Shown one piece after another: positions 1 to 8,807 of a stretch of DNA of 64,000 nt. The translations under genes were made by a program, and so were the position numbers. The notes under the pieces were generated by a model. That model made no database searches, was not told the origin of the DNA, and worked only from the letters and a program-made list of their open reading frames with translations. Source of the stretch: Pseudomonas brassicacearum subsp. neoaurantiaca (GTDB taxonomy: Bacteria; Pseudomonadota; Gammaproteobacteria; Pseudomonadales; Pseudomonadaceae); contig NZ_VDLV01000012.1 in the NCBI RefSeq assembly GCF_013608025.1, positions 169,623 through 233,622 of the forward strand, in the 5' to 3' direction. Position 1 is the stretch's first letter. Each line of letters begins with the position of its first letter.

Positions 1-1
1 G

Positions 2-802
2 AGACTCTCGATCAGCCACGAAACGGCCTACCACTATGAAGACCAGGTTCGCGCGAGCATCCAATACCTGCGCCTGACGCCGCACGACAGCGAACGCCAG
101 CATGTGCTGAGCTGGCAGCTGGACCTGCCCCGGCCGGTGCGGTCGCAGCTCGATCCGTTCGGCAATATCCTTCATGTACTGACATTGGACGAGCCCCACG
201 AAACCATCATCATCGGTGCCCGTGGCCAGGTGGATATCGACCCGACGCGCGAAGCCGAGCACGAAAGCCAGTCGGCGTTGCCCTTCCTGCGTTTCACCCG
301 GCTCACCGAAGCGGACGAAGCCCTTCGCGCCTTCGCCCAGGCGCAATGCAAGCAGCGTCGCGATCGTGTGGCGCTGATTGATCTGATGCATGGGCTCAAC
401 CAGCACATGGCCTACACACCGGGCTCAACCGAAGTGGAGACCAGCGCGGCCCAGGCGTTTGCCGGTCGCAGCGGGGTTTGCCAGGACCATGCCCATGCCT
501 TCCTGGCGTGCGCCCGCAGCCTGGGCGTGCCGGCGCGTTATGTGTCGGGTTATCTGTTCAATGAAGACAGCGAACACCTGGCGAGCCATGCCTGGGCCGA
601 AGCATGGCTCGATGATGCCTGGTACAGCTTCGACGTGACCAACCAACTGGCCCGTCCGGAGCGACACTTGAAATTGGCGGTAGGCCTGGATTACCTGGAC
701 GCCTGCCCGGTGCGTGGCATGCGCCGTGGCGGCGGGTTTGAACAGATGCACGCCAAGGTATTGGTGACGCCGGCCCCGGTGATTACGGTGCACCAGCAGT
801 AA
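2..802 (+). CDS. Transglutaminase-like family protein (5' end cut by window edge)
   Basis: The reading frame is open from the first bases, so the start lies outside the window; an internal ATG at 104 is not the natural start because conserved-looking sequence precedes it (ISHETAYHYEDQVRASIQYL). The visible part has the transglutaminase-like core: a Cys in GRSGVCQDHAHAFLA, a His in SHAWAEAWL and an Asp in WYSFDVTNQ, the Cys-His-Asp triad of the family. The N-terminal beta-rich region before the core is also typical of these bacterial proteins. In many bacteria such genes sit with alpha-E and circularly permuted ATP-grasp genes, which would lie upstream of this window; that is inference. The substrate is unknown. 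The family call is firm, the function is not. Confidence 0.85.
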   Translation, partial: RLSISHETAYHYEDQVRASIQYLRLTPHDSERQHVLSWQLDLPRPVRSQLDPFGNILHVLTLDEPHETIIIGARGQVDIDPTREAEHESQSALPFLRFTRLTEADEALRAFAQAQCKQRRDRVALIDLMHGLNQHMAYTPGSTEVETSAAQAFAGRSGVCQDHAHAFLACARSLGVPARYVSGYLFNEDSEHLASHAWAEAWLDDAWYSFDVTNQLARPERHLKLAVGLDYLDACPVRGMRRGGGFEQMHAKVLVTPAPVITVHQQ

Positions 803-844
803 TTGATCCAGTTTTTTGTGACGAGGGAGCTTGCCCCCGTTGTG

Positions 845-933
845 TAGGAGCTGCCGAGCGAAGCGAGGCTGCGATCTTCTGCCCACGCCAAGGATCAAAA
901 GATCGCAGCCTCGCTTCGCTCGGCAGCTCGTAC
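845..933. repeat. REP-type inverted repeat
   Basis: Two near-perfect inverted arms of about 30 bases (849-878 and 899-929, core GAGCTGCCGAGCGAAGCGAG) are separated by 20 bases. It lies between convergent genes. It belongs to a different family from the other REPs in the window and could also fold as a transcript-end hairpin. Confidence 0.8.
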
Positions 934-970
934 AAGGGTCAGCGGGATTGCCTCAGCCAGAAAAGCAGAC

Positions 971-1783
971 CTATTTGTTCAACGGCTGCTTACGCCCCGC
1001 CATATGCTTCAAATACCCCACCAGCAGGTCCAGTTCCGAATCCGGCAACACCGTCGCCGAGAACCCGGGCATTTTTCCCTGGGGCCAATGACGCATGCCC
1101 TGCGGGTCACGGATGTAGCGCTTGAGGAAATCCCCCGAGAAATATTCCGTGGGGTTGAAAGGGATGTTCAGGTCCGGACCGAACTGCGCATCCCCCGCAC
1201 CGTTGAGGCGGTGGCAGGCCAGGCAGTTTTTCTGAAACAGTTCGAACCCTTTGTTCACCGGATCATCCTTGGCCAGGGCCGGCGACGGCAGCAGGGCAGG
1301 GAAGCGATCGGCCACCGCCGACAAGCGCTTGATGCTTGCCACCGCGTACGGCCATTGTTCAGGGCTGATATGGCCGGATTGGGGATCAGTCCAGACCAGA
1401 TAGAACGGTCCGGCGCTTTTCTTCCCGTCCCCGAGCGGCGGCCATGGCTTGGCCGGGTCTTCGATTGCCAGCCACGCCCTGGCGCCGCTCTTGTTGAGCA
1501 ACGGTGCGGCGGGCAGTTCGGCGGCAAAGCCATCCAGCGCCACGGCCTGCAGATGATCGTTCGCTTGGACACCGGTCAACAGCGCGGCCAGCGGCACGGC
1601 GCGATAACTCATCGGCTTCTTGTAGGAGACATCTTCGGCAATTTGTACCGTACGGGCTTCAGGATGCTTGAGCAGCGCTTCGGTTTGCCACGTACGCGTA
1701 TTCGCGCCCAGCTCCAACACCAGCTGTGCGGCATAAAGGGGCGAGCTGAGCAGCAGCGCCCCCATCACGATGAGGACTTTCAA
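971..1783 (-). CDS. Secreted cytochrome c with an N-terminal oxidoreductase-like domain
   Basis: A 270-residue exported protein. Residues 1-18 form a signal peptide ending near LYAA. Residues about 20-155 form a domain resembling the substrate-binding fold seen in molybdopterin-oxidoreductase-like proteins (VPLAALL, ALDGFAAELP). Residues about 176-265 form a class I cytochrome c domain with the haem motif CLACH at 187-191 and a likely distal Met in KMPGF at 238. The start is a TTG at 1783, chosen because GGAAGG lies 8-13 bases upstream and no ATG gives an intact signal peptide. It probably transfers electrons in the periplasm; the partner is not visible. A 31-codon membrane peptide gene lies upstream on the same strand. 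Confidence 0.75.
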   Translation of the reverse strand: MKVLIVMGALLLSSPLYAAQLVLELGANTRTWQTEALLKHPEARTVQIAEDVSYKKPMSYRAVPLAALLTGVQANDHLQAVALDGFAAELPAAPLLNKSGARAWLAIEDPAKPWPPLGDGKKSAGPFYLVWTDPQSGHISPEQWPYAVASIKRLSAVADRFPALLPSPALAKDDPVNKGFELFQKNCLACHRLNGAGDAQFGPDLNIPFNPTEYFSGDFLKRYIRDPQGMRHWPQGKMPGFSATVLPDSELDLLVGYLKHMAGRKQPLNK

Positions 1784-1905
1784 ATGAGTCGCCTTCCATG
1801 TCGAGAGAGAAGCGCAAAGGGTGGCACAACCACCGTCGCTGGAACAGCGTTCGCTTACCGGCGTGGATGATGCAACTCATGAATGGTGTGGACACCATGC
1901 GCCTG

Positions 1906-2001
1906 TCAGCCGATGACCTTGGTAATGTTCGGCAAGATCAACAGCAGTGTGGTGGCGAAGAGAATGAGTCCGGCTTGGCGAACTTTCGAATGTTTGAACA
2001 T
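1906..2001 (-). CDS. Small membrane protein (31 aa), hypothetical
   Basis: A short frame encoding MFKHSKVRQAGLILF and onward to a C-terminal NITKVIG. It has a basic N terminus followed by a single hydrophobic helix (about residues 10-26), the form of a small inner-membrane protein. An AGGCGG purine run lies 8-13 bases before the ATG at 2001. It is upstream of the cytochrome c gene on the same strand with about 120 bases between, so co-transcription is possible. No function can be assigned; the short length makes the call tentative. Confidence 0.45.
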   Translation of the reverse strand: MFKHSKVRQAGLILFATTLLLILPNITKVIG

Positions 2002-2393
2002 GGCTGACCCGCCTTTTTTGTTATTTCCTGAGGCCAGCCTGCATAACTCCATGACGGCTGGCGTTGCACTTCCTGTCTGACAAGCGCCCCGGCAAAACCC
2101 GACGACTTTTCTTGTACAAGCTTTACATTAGGGGCCGCAGCCGACTTGGCTTAGATCTAATTCGTATGAGTTTCTTATTGCTAGCTATAAAAAAGGCATG
2201 AGGCTTATTGCCACCTTCCTGCCGGCCCTCTTGCTAGACAGCTTGCTTACCTGAATCGGTTAACCCGATAGCACGCTACCGTTCGTCTGAGCGTGGCTGT
2301 CAACGTCGTTGAGCGCTGGGGTCATTGAATCCAGCGCCGCTGGGCTTATGGTTGCAGGTGTTGTTTTGTCCCAAATGGCGGTTCGAGGATGTC
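2002..2393. other. Divergent intergenic region, no gene seen
   Basis: This 392-base stretch separates the minus-strand small membrane peptide from the plus-strand thiolase. It is AT-richer than its neighbours around 2160-2210 and must hold promoters for both directions. No convincing gene, repeat or terminator was seen. Confidence 0.4.
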
Positions 2394-3599
2394 ATGACCG
2401 AAGCTTTGATTTTTGACGCATTACGCACGCCTCGTGGCAAGGGAAAACCCGACGGCGCTCTGTACACCGTCAAGCCGGTAAATCTGGTCAGTGGCCTGTT
2501 GACCGCGTTGCGCCAGCGCATGAGCCTGGACACAGGCCATGTGGACGACATCGTGCTCGGCTGCGTGACGCCGACAGGTGAGCAAGGCGCCGACATCGCC
2601 AAGACCGCCGCGCTAGTGGCCGATTGGGATGTCAGCGTGCCCGGCGTGCAGCTCAACCGCTTTTGCGCCTCGGGCCTGGAAGCGGTGAACCTGGCCGCGA
2701 TGAAAGTGCGCTCCGGTTTCGAAGACCTGGTGGTGGCTGGCGGCGTCGAGTCCATGTCGCGAGTGCCGATGGGCAGTGACGGCGGCGCCTGGGCGTTGGA
2801 CCCGCAGTCCAACCTGCACGGCCATTTCGTTCCCCAGGGCATCGGCGCCGACCTGATCGCTACCCTCGAAGGTTTCAGTCGCGAGGACATCGACGCCTTT
2901 GCGTTGCAGTCCCAGCAAAAAGCCGCGCGGGCGCGGGATAACGGTTCGTTCGATAAATCCCTGGTGGCGGTGCGGGACCAGAACGGCATCGTGCTGCTGG
3001 ACCATGACGAGTTCATCCGCGCCGACTCGACGCTGGAAGGCTTGGGCAAACTCCGGCCGAGTTTCGAGGCGATGGGCCTGATGGGCTTCGACGCGACAGC
3101 GTTGCGCGTCTACAGCCACGTCGAGCGGATTCATCATGTGCACACGCCAGGCAACAGCTCGGGCATCGTCGACGGCGCGGCGCTGATGCTCATCGGTTCC
3201 CAGGCCAAGGGACGCGAACTGGGCCTGCAACCCCGGGCGCGGATTGTCGCCACCGCGGTCATCAGCACCGAGCCGACCATCATGCTCACCGGTCCGGCCC
3301 CGGCCACCCGCAAGGCCTTGGCGAAAGCCGGGCTGCGGGTTGAGGACATTGACCTGTTCGAGGTCAACGAAGCCTTCGCCTCGGTGGTGCTCAAATTCAT
3401 CACGGACATGGCCATCGACCCCGCCAAGGTCAACGTCAACGGCGGCTCCATCGCCATGGGCCATCCGCTGGGCGCCACCGGGTGCGCCATCCTCGGCACG
3501 CTGCTGGATGAGCTGGAGGCGCGTCGCCTGCGCTATGGCCTGGCGACGCTGTGCGTCGGCGGCGGCATGGGCATCGCCACCATCATCGAGCGCCTCTGA
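2394..3599 (+). CDS. Acetyl-CoA acetyltransferase / thiolase
   Basis: A 401-residue thiolase. The nucleophilic Cys is at 91 ([12 protein letters not shown]), the C-terminal signature contains NEAFA and the catalytic His in MGHPLGATG, and the second catalytic Cys is in LCVGGGMG near 387. Length and motifs match class I/II thiolases that cleave 3-ketoacyl-CoA in beta-oxidation. The start at 2394 is preferred over in-frame upstream codons because GAGG lies just before it and the family N terminus ([15 protein letters not shown]) begins here. It lies 26 bases before a fused hydratase/dehydrogenase gene, so the two form an operon supplying hydration, oxidation and thiolysis in the cytoplasm. It resembles the PA1736-PA1737 pair of P. 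aeruginosa. Confidence 0.92.
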   Translation: MTEALIFDALRTPRGKGKPDGALYTVKPVNLVSGLLTALRQRMSLDTGHVDDIVLGCVTPTGEQGADIAKTAALVADWDVSVPGVQLNRFCASGLEAVNLAAMKVRSGFEDLVVAGGVESMSRVPMGSDGGAWALDPQSNLHGHFVPQGIGADLIATLEGFSREDIDAFALQSQQKAARARDNGSFDKSLVAVRDQNGIVLLDHDEFIRADSTLEGLGKLRPSFEAMGLMGFDATALRVYSHVERIHHVHTPGNSSGIVDGAALMLIGSQAKGRELGLQPRARIVATAVISTEPTIMLTGPAPATRKALAKAGLRVEDIDLFEVNEAFASVVLKFITDMAIDPAKVNVNGGSIAMGHPLGATGCAILGTLLDELEARRLRYGLATLCVGGGMGIATIIERL

Positions 3600-3625
3600 G
3601 CCTGGACTTCAAGGAGCATTTTTTC

Positions 3626-5767
3626 ATGACCGATGCCATTCGTTACGAAACCGGTCCGGACCGGATCGTCGTCCTGACCCTGGACATGCCGGGCCAGAGC
3701 GCCAACACCATGAACGCGCTGTACCGCGAGGCAATGGCGGCCTGCGTTGCGCGCCTCACCGTCGAGAAAGATTTGATCGCAGGCGTAATCATTACGTCGG
3801 CCAAGCAGACCTTTTTTGCCGGTGGCGACCTGAACGAGCTGATTCAAGTCGAACAGTCGCAGGCCAAGGCCTTCTACGAGACGGTGCTGGGCCTCAAGGC
3901 GCAACTGCGCGCGCTGGAAACCCTCGGCAAGCCGGTGGTGGCTGCCATCAACGGTGCAGCCCTGGGCGGTGGTTGGGAAATCTGCCTCGCCTGTCACCAC
4001 CGCGTGGCGCTGGATCACCCGTCGGTGCTGATCGGCCTGCCGGAAGTGACCCTTGGCCTGTTGCCGGGCGGCGGCGGTGTGGTGCGGATGGTGCGCTTGC
4101 TCGGTTTGGAAAAGGCACTGCCGTATCTGCTCGAAGGCAAGCGGATTCGACCGCAACAAGCACTGCAGGCCGGCTTGATCGATGAACTGGCGGCGGATCG
4201 CGACGACCTGCTCGCCAAGGCCCGGGCCTGGATCCTGGCCAATCCGAGCGTGGCGCAACCTTGGGATACCAAGGGCTATCGGATTCCGGGCGGGACACCG
4301 TCCGATCCTGCCGTCACCCAGACGCTGGCCATCGCGCCTTCGATCCTGCGCAGCAAGACCCAGGGTTGCCTGCCGGCCCCGGAGAAAATTCTCTGCGCCG
4401 CAGTGGAAGGGGCGCAGGTGACGTTTGACGCGGCCCATCTGATCGAAACCCGTTATTTCACCGAGTTGGTGACCGGTCAGGTGGCGAAGAACCTGATAGG
4501 CACCTTCTGGTTTCAACTCAACGAGATCAAGGCCGGCGGTTCGCGCCCACACGGTCTTGCGCCTTTTCTGACAAGAAAAGTCGCGGTGCTCGGCGCCGGA
4601 ATGATGGGCGCGGGTATCGCCCATGTCAGTGCGGCGGCGGGCATCGACGTGGTGCTCAAGGACATCGACCTGGCCACAGCGCAAAAAGCCAAGGCTCGTT
4701 GCGCGGCGCTGCTGGACAAGAAATTCGCTCGCGGGCAACTCACGGCTGATCAGCGTGACGCCACGTTGGCACGAATTCACCCTACCGACGACGATGCCGA
4801 CCTGGCCGGTTGCGATCTGATCATCGAGGCGGTCTTCGAGGACCGTGCCCTGAAGGCCAAGGTCACTGCCGCAGCCCAAGCGGTGGCGGGGCCTGATGCA
4901 GTGATCGCGTCGAATACGTCAACGCTGCCCATCACCGGCCTGGCCAAGGCCGTATCAGACGAAAGCAAGTTCATCGGCCTGCATTTCTTCAGCCCGGTTG
5001 AAAAGATGCCCCTGGTGGAAATCATCCGGGGGGTTCATACCAGCGATGAAACCCTTGCCCGAGGTTTCGATTTTGTCCGGCAAATCGACAAGACGCCCAT
5101 TGTCGTCAACGACAGTCGTGGCTTTTTCACGTCGCGGGTTTTCGGCACCTTCATCAATGAAGGCATCGCCATGCTCGGCGAAGGCGTGAGTGCGCCGATG
5201 ATCGAAACCGAGGCGCGCAAGGCTGGTATGCCGGTCGGTCCTTTGGCGGTATCAGACGAAGTTTCCCTCAGCCTGATGAGCCATATCCGCAAGCAAACCG
5301 CTCACGACTTACAAGCGGAAGGGAAAGCGCCGACGGAGCATCCTGCATTCGCCGTGATTGACCTGCTGCTCGAATATAAGCGACCGGGCAAGGCGGGCGG
5401 GGCCGGTTTCTATGAATATCCAGCCCAAGGGCAAAAGCACCTCTGGCCGGGGCTCAAGGCGCGTTTCGAGAACTCCGCAGGGCAGATTCCGGCTCAGGAT
5501 ATCCGTGATCGGCTGTTGTTCATCCAGGCCCTGGAAACCGTGCGTTGCGTGGAGGAAGGCGTCGTCACTTCGACGGCAGAGGCCAATATCGGCTCGGTCT
5601 TTGGCATCGGATTCGCGTCCTGGACGGGAGGCGCGTTGCAGTTCATCAACCAGTACGGCTTGTCGGCGTTTGTCGCCCGCAGCCAATACTTGGCCGAACA
5701 ATACGGCGAACGTTTCTCACCGCCGGCCTTGTTGCTGGAAAAAGCCGCCAGGCACGTGCGGTTCTGA
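3626..5767 (+). CDS. Bifunctional enoyl-CoA hydratase / 3-hydroxyacyl-CoA dehydrogenase
   Basis: A 713-residue FadB-like fusion. Residues about 1-190 are a crotonase domain with the oxyanion segment GAALGGGWEICLA and the acidic segment LPEVTLGLLPGGGG. From about residue 318 a Rossmann domain begins (VLGAGMMGAGIAH) for NAD+ binding, followed by the dehydrogenase motif IGLHFFSPVEKMPLVEII and two C-terminal HCDH domains to the end. The start at 3626 has AAGGAG ten bases upstream; the longer frame from 3551 overlaps the thiolase and has an unlikely His/Arg-rich leader. Together with the thiolase it carries out the lower half of fatty-acid or acyl-CoA beta-oxidation. It is probably a second system beside the main FadBA; substrate range is not readable here. 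Confidence 0.92.
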   Translation: MTDAIRYETGPDRIVVLTLDMPGQSANTMNALYREAMAACVARLTVEKDLIAGVIITSAKQTFFAGGDLNELIQVEQSQAKAFYETVLGLKAQLRALETLGKPVVAAINGAALGGGWEICLACHHRVALDHPSVLIGLPEVTLGLLPGGGGVVRMVRLLGLEKALPYLLEGKRIRPQQALQAGLIDELAADRDDLLAKARAWILANPSVAQPWDTKGYRIPGGTPSDPAVTQTLAIAPSILRSKTQGCLPAPEKILCAAVEGAQVTFDAAHLIETRYFTELVTGQVAKNLIGTFWFQLNEIKAGGSRPHGLAPFLTRKVAVLGAGMMGAGIAHVSAAAGIDVVLKDIDLATAQKAKARCAALLDKKFARGQLTADQRDATLARIHPTDDDADLAGCDLIIEAVFEDRALKAKVTAAAQAVAGPDAVIASNTSTLPITGLAKAVSDESKFIGLHFFSPVEKMPLVEIIRGVHTSDETLARGFDFVRQIDKTPIVVNDSRGFFTSRVFGTFINEGIAMLGEGVSAPMIETEARKAGMPVGPLAVSDEVSLSLMSHIRKQTAHDLQAEGKAPTEHPAFAVIDLLLEYKRPGKAGGAGFYEYPAQGQKHLWPGLKARFENSAGQIPAQDIRDRLLFIQALETVRCVEEGVVTSTAEANIGSVFGIGFASWTGGALQFINQYGLSAFVARSQYLAEQYGERFSPPALLLEKAARHVRF

Positions 5768-5850
5768 CGGCGAGGGGCTTGCCTTGGGACGGTGTTTCAA
5801 GGCAGGCTCTGGGGTGTGCAATATTCCCATCATCGTGTCAGGTATTTTTT

Positions 5851-6585
5851 ATGTCGCTACGCATCTGCATACTGGAAACCGATATCCTGCGTCCGGAACT
5901 GGTCGATCAATATCAGGGTTACGGGCAGATGTTCCAGCGCCTGTTCTCGCAACAGCCCATCGCAGCTGACTTCATCGTCTACAACGTGATGGAGGGGCAA
6001 TACCCCAGCGATGACGAACAGTTCGACGCGTACCTGGTGACTGGCAGCAAGGCCGATTCCTTCGGCGCCGATCCGTGGATCCAGACCCTCAAGACCTATC
6101 TCATGGACCGTTACCAGCGTGGCGACAAGCTGTTGGGCGTCTGCTTTGGTCATCAACTGTTGGCGCTGTTGCTGGGTGGCAAGACCGAACGGGCCAGTCA
6201 GGGTTGGGGTGTGGGCACACATCGCTACAAGCTCGCGGCCAAGGCGCCTTGGATGAGCCCGGTGATGGAAGAGTTGACCCTGTTGATCAGCCATCAGGAC
6301 CAAGTCACCGAGCTGCCGGAAAATGCCACGGTCATCGCCTCGAGCGATTTCTGCCCGTTCGCGGCCTATCACATCAACGATCAGGTCCTGTGCTTCCAGG
6401 GCCACCCGGAATTCATCCATGATTATTCCCGGGCCTTGCTGGAGATCCGCCAGCAGCACCTCGGCGAGAAGATCTACAGCCAGGGCGTGGCAAGCCTCGA
6501 CCAGGAACACCACGGCACGACGGTCGCTGAATGGATGATGCGTTTTGTTGCTCACAAACCGCAGGCCGAAGCCGCTCAGGGCTGA
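5851..6585 (+). CDS. Class I glutamine amidotransferase family protein
   Basis: A 244-residue single-domain GATase1. The nucleophile Cys98 is in GVCFGHQLLALLLGG and the His/Glu pair is in FQGHPEF (about 185/187), giving a complete Cys-His-Glu triad. The start at 5851 follows a T-rich stretch with a weak AGG; the N terminus SLRICILETD begins the fold correctly, while the longer frame from 5545 overlaps the preceding gene. Stand-alone members of this family include peptide or GMP-synthase-like hydrolases; the acceptor substrate is unknown. It resembles PA1742 of P. aeruginosa. A hairpin follows the stop codon and probably ends the transcript. Confidence 0.88.
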   Translation: MSLRICILETDILRPELVDQYQGYGQMFQRLFSQQPIAADFIVYNVMEGQYPSDDEQFDAYLVTGSKADSFGADPWIQTLKTYLMDRYQRGDKLLGVCFGHQLLALLLGGKTERASQGWGVGTHRYKLAAKAPWMSPVMEELTLLISHQDQVTELPENATVIASSDFCPFAAYHINDQVLCFQGHPEFIHDYSRALLEIRQQHLGEKIYSQGVASLDQEHHGTTVAEWMMRFVAHKPQAEAAQG

Positions 6586-6593
6586 TCGTCAGG

Positions 6594-6647
6594 TCGCTCC
6601 CACACTTGATGATTGACCAAGTGTGGGAGCGAGCTTGCTCGCGATGA
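6594..6647. repeat. Inverted repeat overlapping a REP element
   Basis: Arms 6594-6608 and 6618-6632 (TCGCTCCCACACTTG and its complement) form a hairpin directly after the amidotransferase stop. The right arm runs into a REP core, GAGCTTGCTCGCGATG. It lies between convergent genes and may also stop transcription. Confidence 0.75.
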
Positions 6648-6675
6648 AGGTCACGCAAATCCCACTGGAAAACGC

Positions 6676-7647
6676 CTACAACCACCCCGACCGCTTGAAA
6701 CTCCCCCACAACGCCGTACATCCCACTGCAATAAACCCGAGCACGGCGAAATACCCGTAATGCCAGCCCAGTTCCGGCATGTTCTGGAAGTTCATCCCAT
6801 AGATCCCGGCCACTGCGGTGGGAAACGCCAGGATAGCCGCCCATGCCGCAAACTTGCGCTGTACCACGCTCTGGCGCGAGGCTTCGAGCAACACGCCGAC
6901 TTCGATGGTCTGGCTGGCGATGTCCGCCAGGGTCGCCAAGTCTTCCATCTGCCGCGTGACGTGGATCTGCACGTCGCGGAAATACGGGCCCATGTTCTTG
7001 TCGATGAACGGAAAGTCCAGACGCTGCAGCTCTTCGCTGATCTCCACCATCGGCGCCGCGTAGCGACGCAGGCGCAGCACGTCGCGGCGCAGGCTGTGGA
7101 GGTTCTGGATGTCGCGCTCGTTCAGGGCGCTGCAGAGCACGTTGCGCTCCAGTTCATCGATCTCGGCATGAATGGCTTCGCCCACCGGCAGGTAGTTTTC
7201 GATGACGAAATCAAGGATGGCGTAGAGCACGAAATCCTCGCCATGCTCCAGCAGAATTGGACGTGCCTCACAGCGCTGCCGGACATGGGCGTAGGACGCC
7301 GAGTGACCGTTGCGGGCGGTGATGATGTAGCCCTTGCCGGCGAAGATATGGGTTTCGATGAACTGCAGCTTACCGTCCTTGCGCACCGGCGAGTACGTGA
7401 CAATGAACAGCGCATCGCCAAAGGTCTCCAGCTTCGGGCGGCTGTGCTTCTCCATGGCGTCTTCGATCGCCAGTTCGTGCAGGTTGAACTGGCGTTGCAG
7501 GTTGGTCAGTTCCTGGGTACTTGGCTCTTCGAGGCCGATCCACACGAAATGTCCTGGTTTCGCAGCCCAGGCGCTGCCTTCGTCGAGGGTAATATTGGTG
7601 ATTTTTTTACCGGCGCTGTAAACCGCAGCAGCAACGACTCTACCCAT
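6676..7647 (-). CDS. corA: Magnesium/cobalt transporter CorA family
   Basis: A 323-residue inner-membrane divalent-cation channel subunit. A long cytoplasmic N-terminal domain rich in charged helices is followed by two C-terminal membrane helices; the first ends with the family signature YGMNFQNMPEL (the GMN motif that forms the selectivity mouth). The second helix is YFAVLGFIAVGCTALW and the protein ends with a short basic tail (KRSGWL). Length fits the family (about 316-330). It starts with ATG at 7647. Pseudomonads often carry several CorA-like proteins, so the symbol denotes the family rather than a proven orthologue. Transport may be of Mg2+, Co2+ or Zn2+. Confidence 0.92.
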   Translation of the reverse strand: MGRVVAAAVYSAGKKITNITLDEGSAWAAKPGHFVWIGLEEPSTQELTNLQRQFNLHELAIEDAMEKHSRPKLETFGDALFIVTYSPVRKDGKLQFIETHIFAGKGYIITARNGHSASYAHVRQRCEARPILLEHGEDFVLYAILDFVIENYLPVGEAIHAEIDELERNVLCSALNERDIQNLHSLRRDVLRLRRYAAPMVEISEELQRLDFPFIDKNMGPYFRDVQIHVTRQMEDLATLADIASQTIEVGVLLEASRQSVVQRKFAAWAAILAFPTAVAGIYGMNFQNMPELGWHYGYFAVLGFIAVGCTALWGSFKRSGWL

Positions 7648-7754
7648 GATGATGGTTCACTTCTTCTTGGAAATTGGCAGTGACAGGCAGCGTCCAGCTT
7701 AGCGCGCCGTGGTGCTTGAGAGTCAGTGAAATTCGCTGAGTTCGCGGCAAAAAG

Positions 7755-7779
7755 AAAACCCGCCGTAGGGGCGGGTTTT
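7755..7779. terminator. Rho-independent hairpin between corA and plsC-like gene
   Basis: AAAACCCGCC (7755-7764) and GGCGGGTTTT (7770-7779) form a perfect stem with a five-base loop. On the minus strand it lies upstream of corA and just after the acyltransferase stop, so it ends the acyltransferase transcript. Confidence 0.9.
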
Positions 7780-7783
7780 CTTT

Positions 7784-8506
7784 TCATGCAGCCTGCAACT
7801 GCCTGTCCATCGTCTCGATACACGCTTGCATCTGCTCGCGGCATTGGGCGATGAGGCGGGGCATGTCATCCATGCTCAGGCCCGTTGTAGGAATCGCCGG
7901 CAGCGAGCGTATGAGAATGTCACCACTGCGCCAGCGATTGAGGCGCATGTGCTTGATATAAGTGCTGACACACACAGGGATAATCGGCACCCCAGCGGCA
8001 ATCGCCATCTGAAACGCGCCTTTCTTGAACGGCAGCAACGCTTCGCCCAGGTTGCGGGTGCCTTCCGGGAACACCCAAATAGAAGTGTCTTCATGCTGCA
8101 GCGTGTGGGTGGTGGTGAGCATCGATTTGCGCGCCTTGATCGCATTGCCGCGGTCAATCAACACATTGCCCGCCAGCCAGAACAACTGACCGAACAGCGG
8201 CACCCATTTCAGGCTTTTCTTGCCAATGCACACCGTGCGGCGCGGCACCACGTTACCGAACATGAACAGATCGTAGTTGGATTGATGATTGGCGATGATC
8301 ACGCAGCTCTGGGATTTGTTCACCAGCGTGTCGACCTCGGCCTTGACCCGCAGACGCAGGAACCACATGGCAGGCAGCGCATACAGCCGGGCGCATAAAC
8401 GGCTGTTGTCAGGGTTGAATGGCCGGCACAGGCCAAGAATCACACCCAACACCCCCGCCAGGACAAAATGCAGGCCCATCAAACACATACGCAACGTAAA
8501 CAGCAT
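7784..8506 (-). CDS. 1-acyl-sn-glycerol-3-phosphate acyltransferase (PlsC family)
   Basis: A 240-residue membrane-associated acyltransferase that adds the second acyl chain to lysophosphatidic acid or a related acceptor. The catalytic HX4D block is NHQSNYD and the glycerophosphate-binding block is FPEGTR; a third block, IPIIPVCV-like (VPIIPVCVST), follows. The N terminus is a hydrophobic helix (FTLRMCLMGLHFVLAGVLG). I start at the ATG at 8506; an in-frame TTG at 8566 would add 20 residues but lacks a convincing ribosome site. It stands alone, with a terminator directly after it. Several PlsC paralogues are usual in Pseudomonas, so no symbol is given. Confidence 0.88.
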   Translation of the reverse strand: MLFTLRMCLMGLHFVLAGVLGVILGLCRPFNPDNSRLCARLYALPAMWFLRLRVKAEVDTLVNKSQSCVIIANHQSNYDLFMFGNVVPRRTVCIGKKSLKWVPLFGQLFWLAGNVLIDRGNAIKARKSMLTTTHTLQHEDTSIWVFPEGTRNLGEALLPFKKGAFQMAIAAGVPIIPVCVSTYIKHMRLNRWRSGDILIRSLPAIPTTGLSMDDMPRLIAQCREQMQACIETMDRQLQAA

Positions 8507-8690
8507 CAACAAGCCCCGTCGGGACAAAAGGTGGCGCAGTGTACGGATGTGCACTGTTTTCGGCAATTGCCCCTATAGAGGTAGGAGATAGGCGATGTTT
8601 AAGCGTTTGTTTCGAAACGGCGCGTAGGAAGCGGGTTAGAGCGGTCGCTGGGTCAGGGCCACGTTGGGTTGGAAAAGGATCCGCTTCACC

Positions 8691-8767
8691 CGTGGCGAGG
8701 GAGCTTGCTCCCGCTTGAGTGCGAAGCACTCACAAAAACCGGGCCTGTTGCGCAGTCCAGCGGGAGC
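8691..8767. repeat. REP pair, right arm partly degenerate
   Basis: The left REP (GTGGCGAGGGAGCTTGCTCC) is intact; the inverted right copy ends early as CAGCGGGAGCG followed by a T run, so the element looks truncated compared with other copies in the window. Confidence 0.75.
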
Positions 8768-8807
8768 GTTTTTCTTCAGGGAACCGCGTTGCGACCCAAA
8801 CCAAGCC

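Noticed and set aside
845..933. CRISPR-like repeat
   Set aside because: There are only two arms in inverted orientation, with no direct repeats or spacers; no array is present in the window.
2325..2393. Longer start for the thiolase giving 23 extra residues
   Set aside because: No ribosome site, and the extra residues do not look like a thiolase N terminus.
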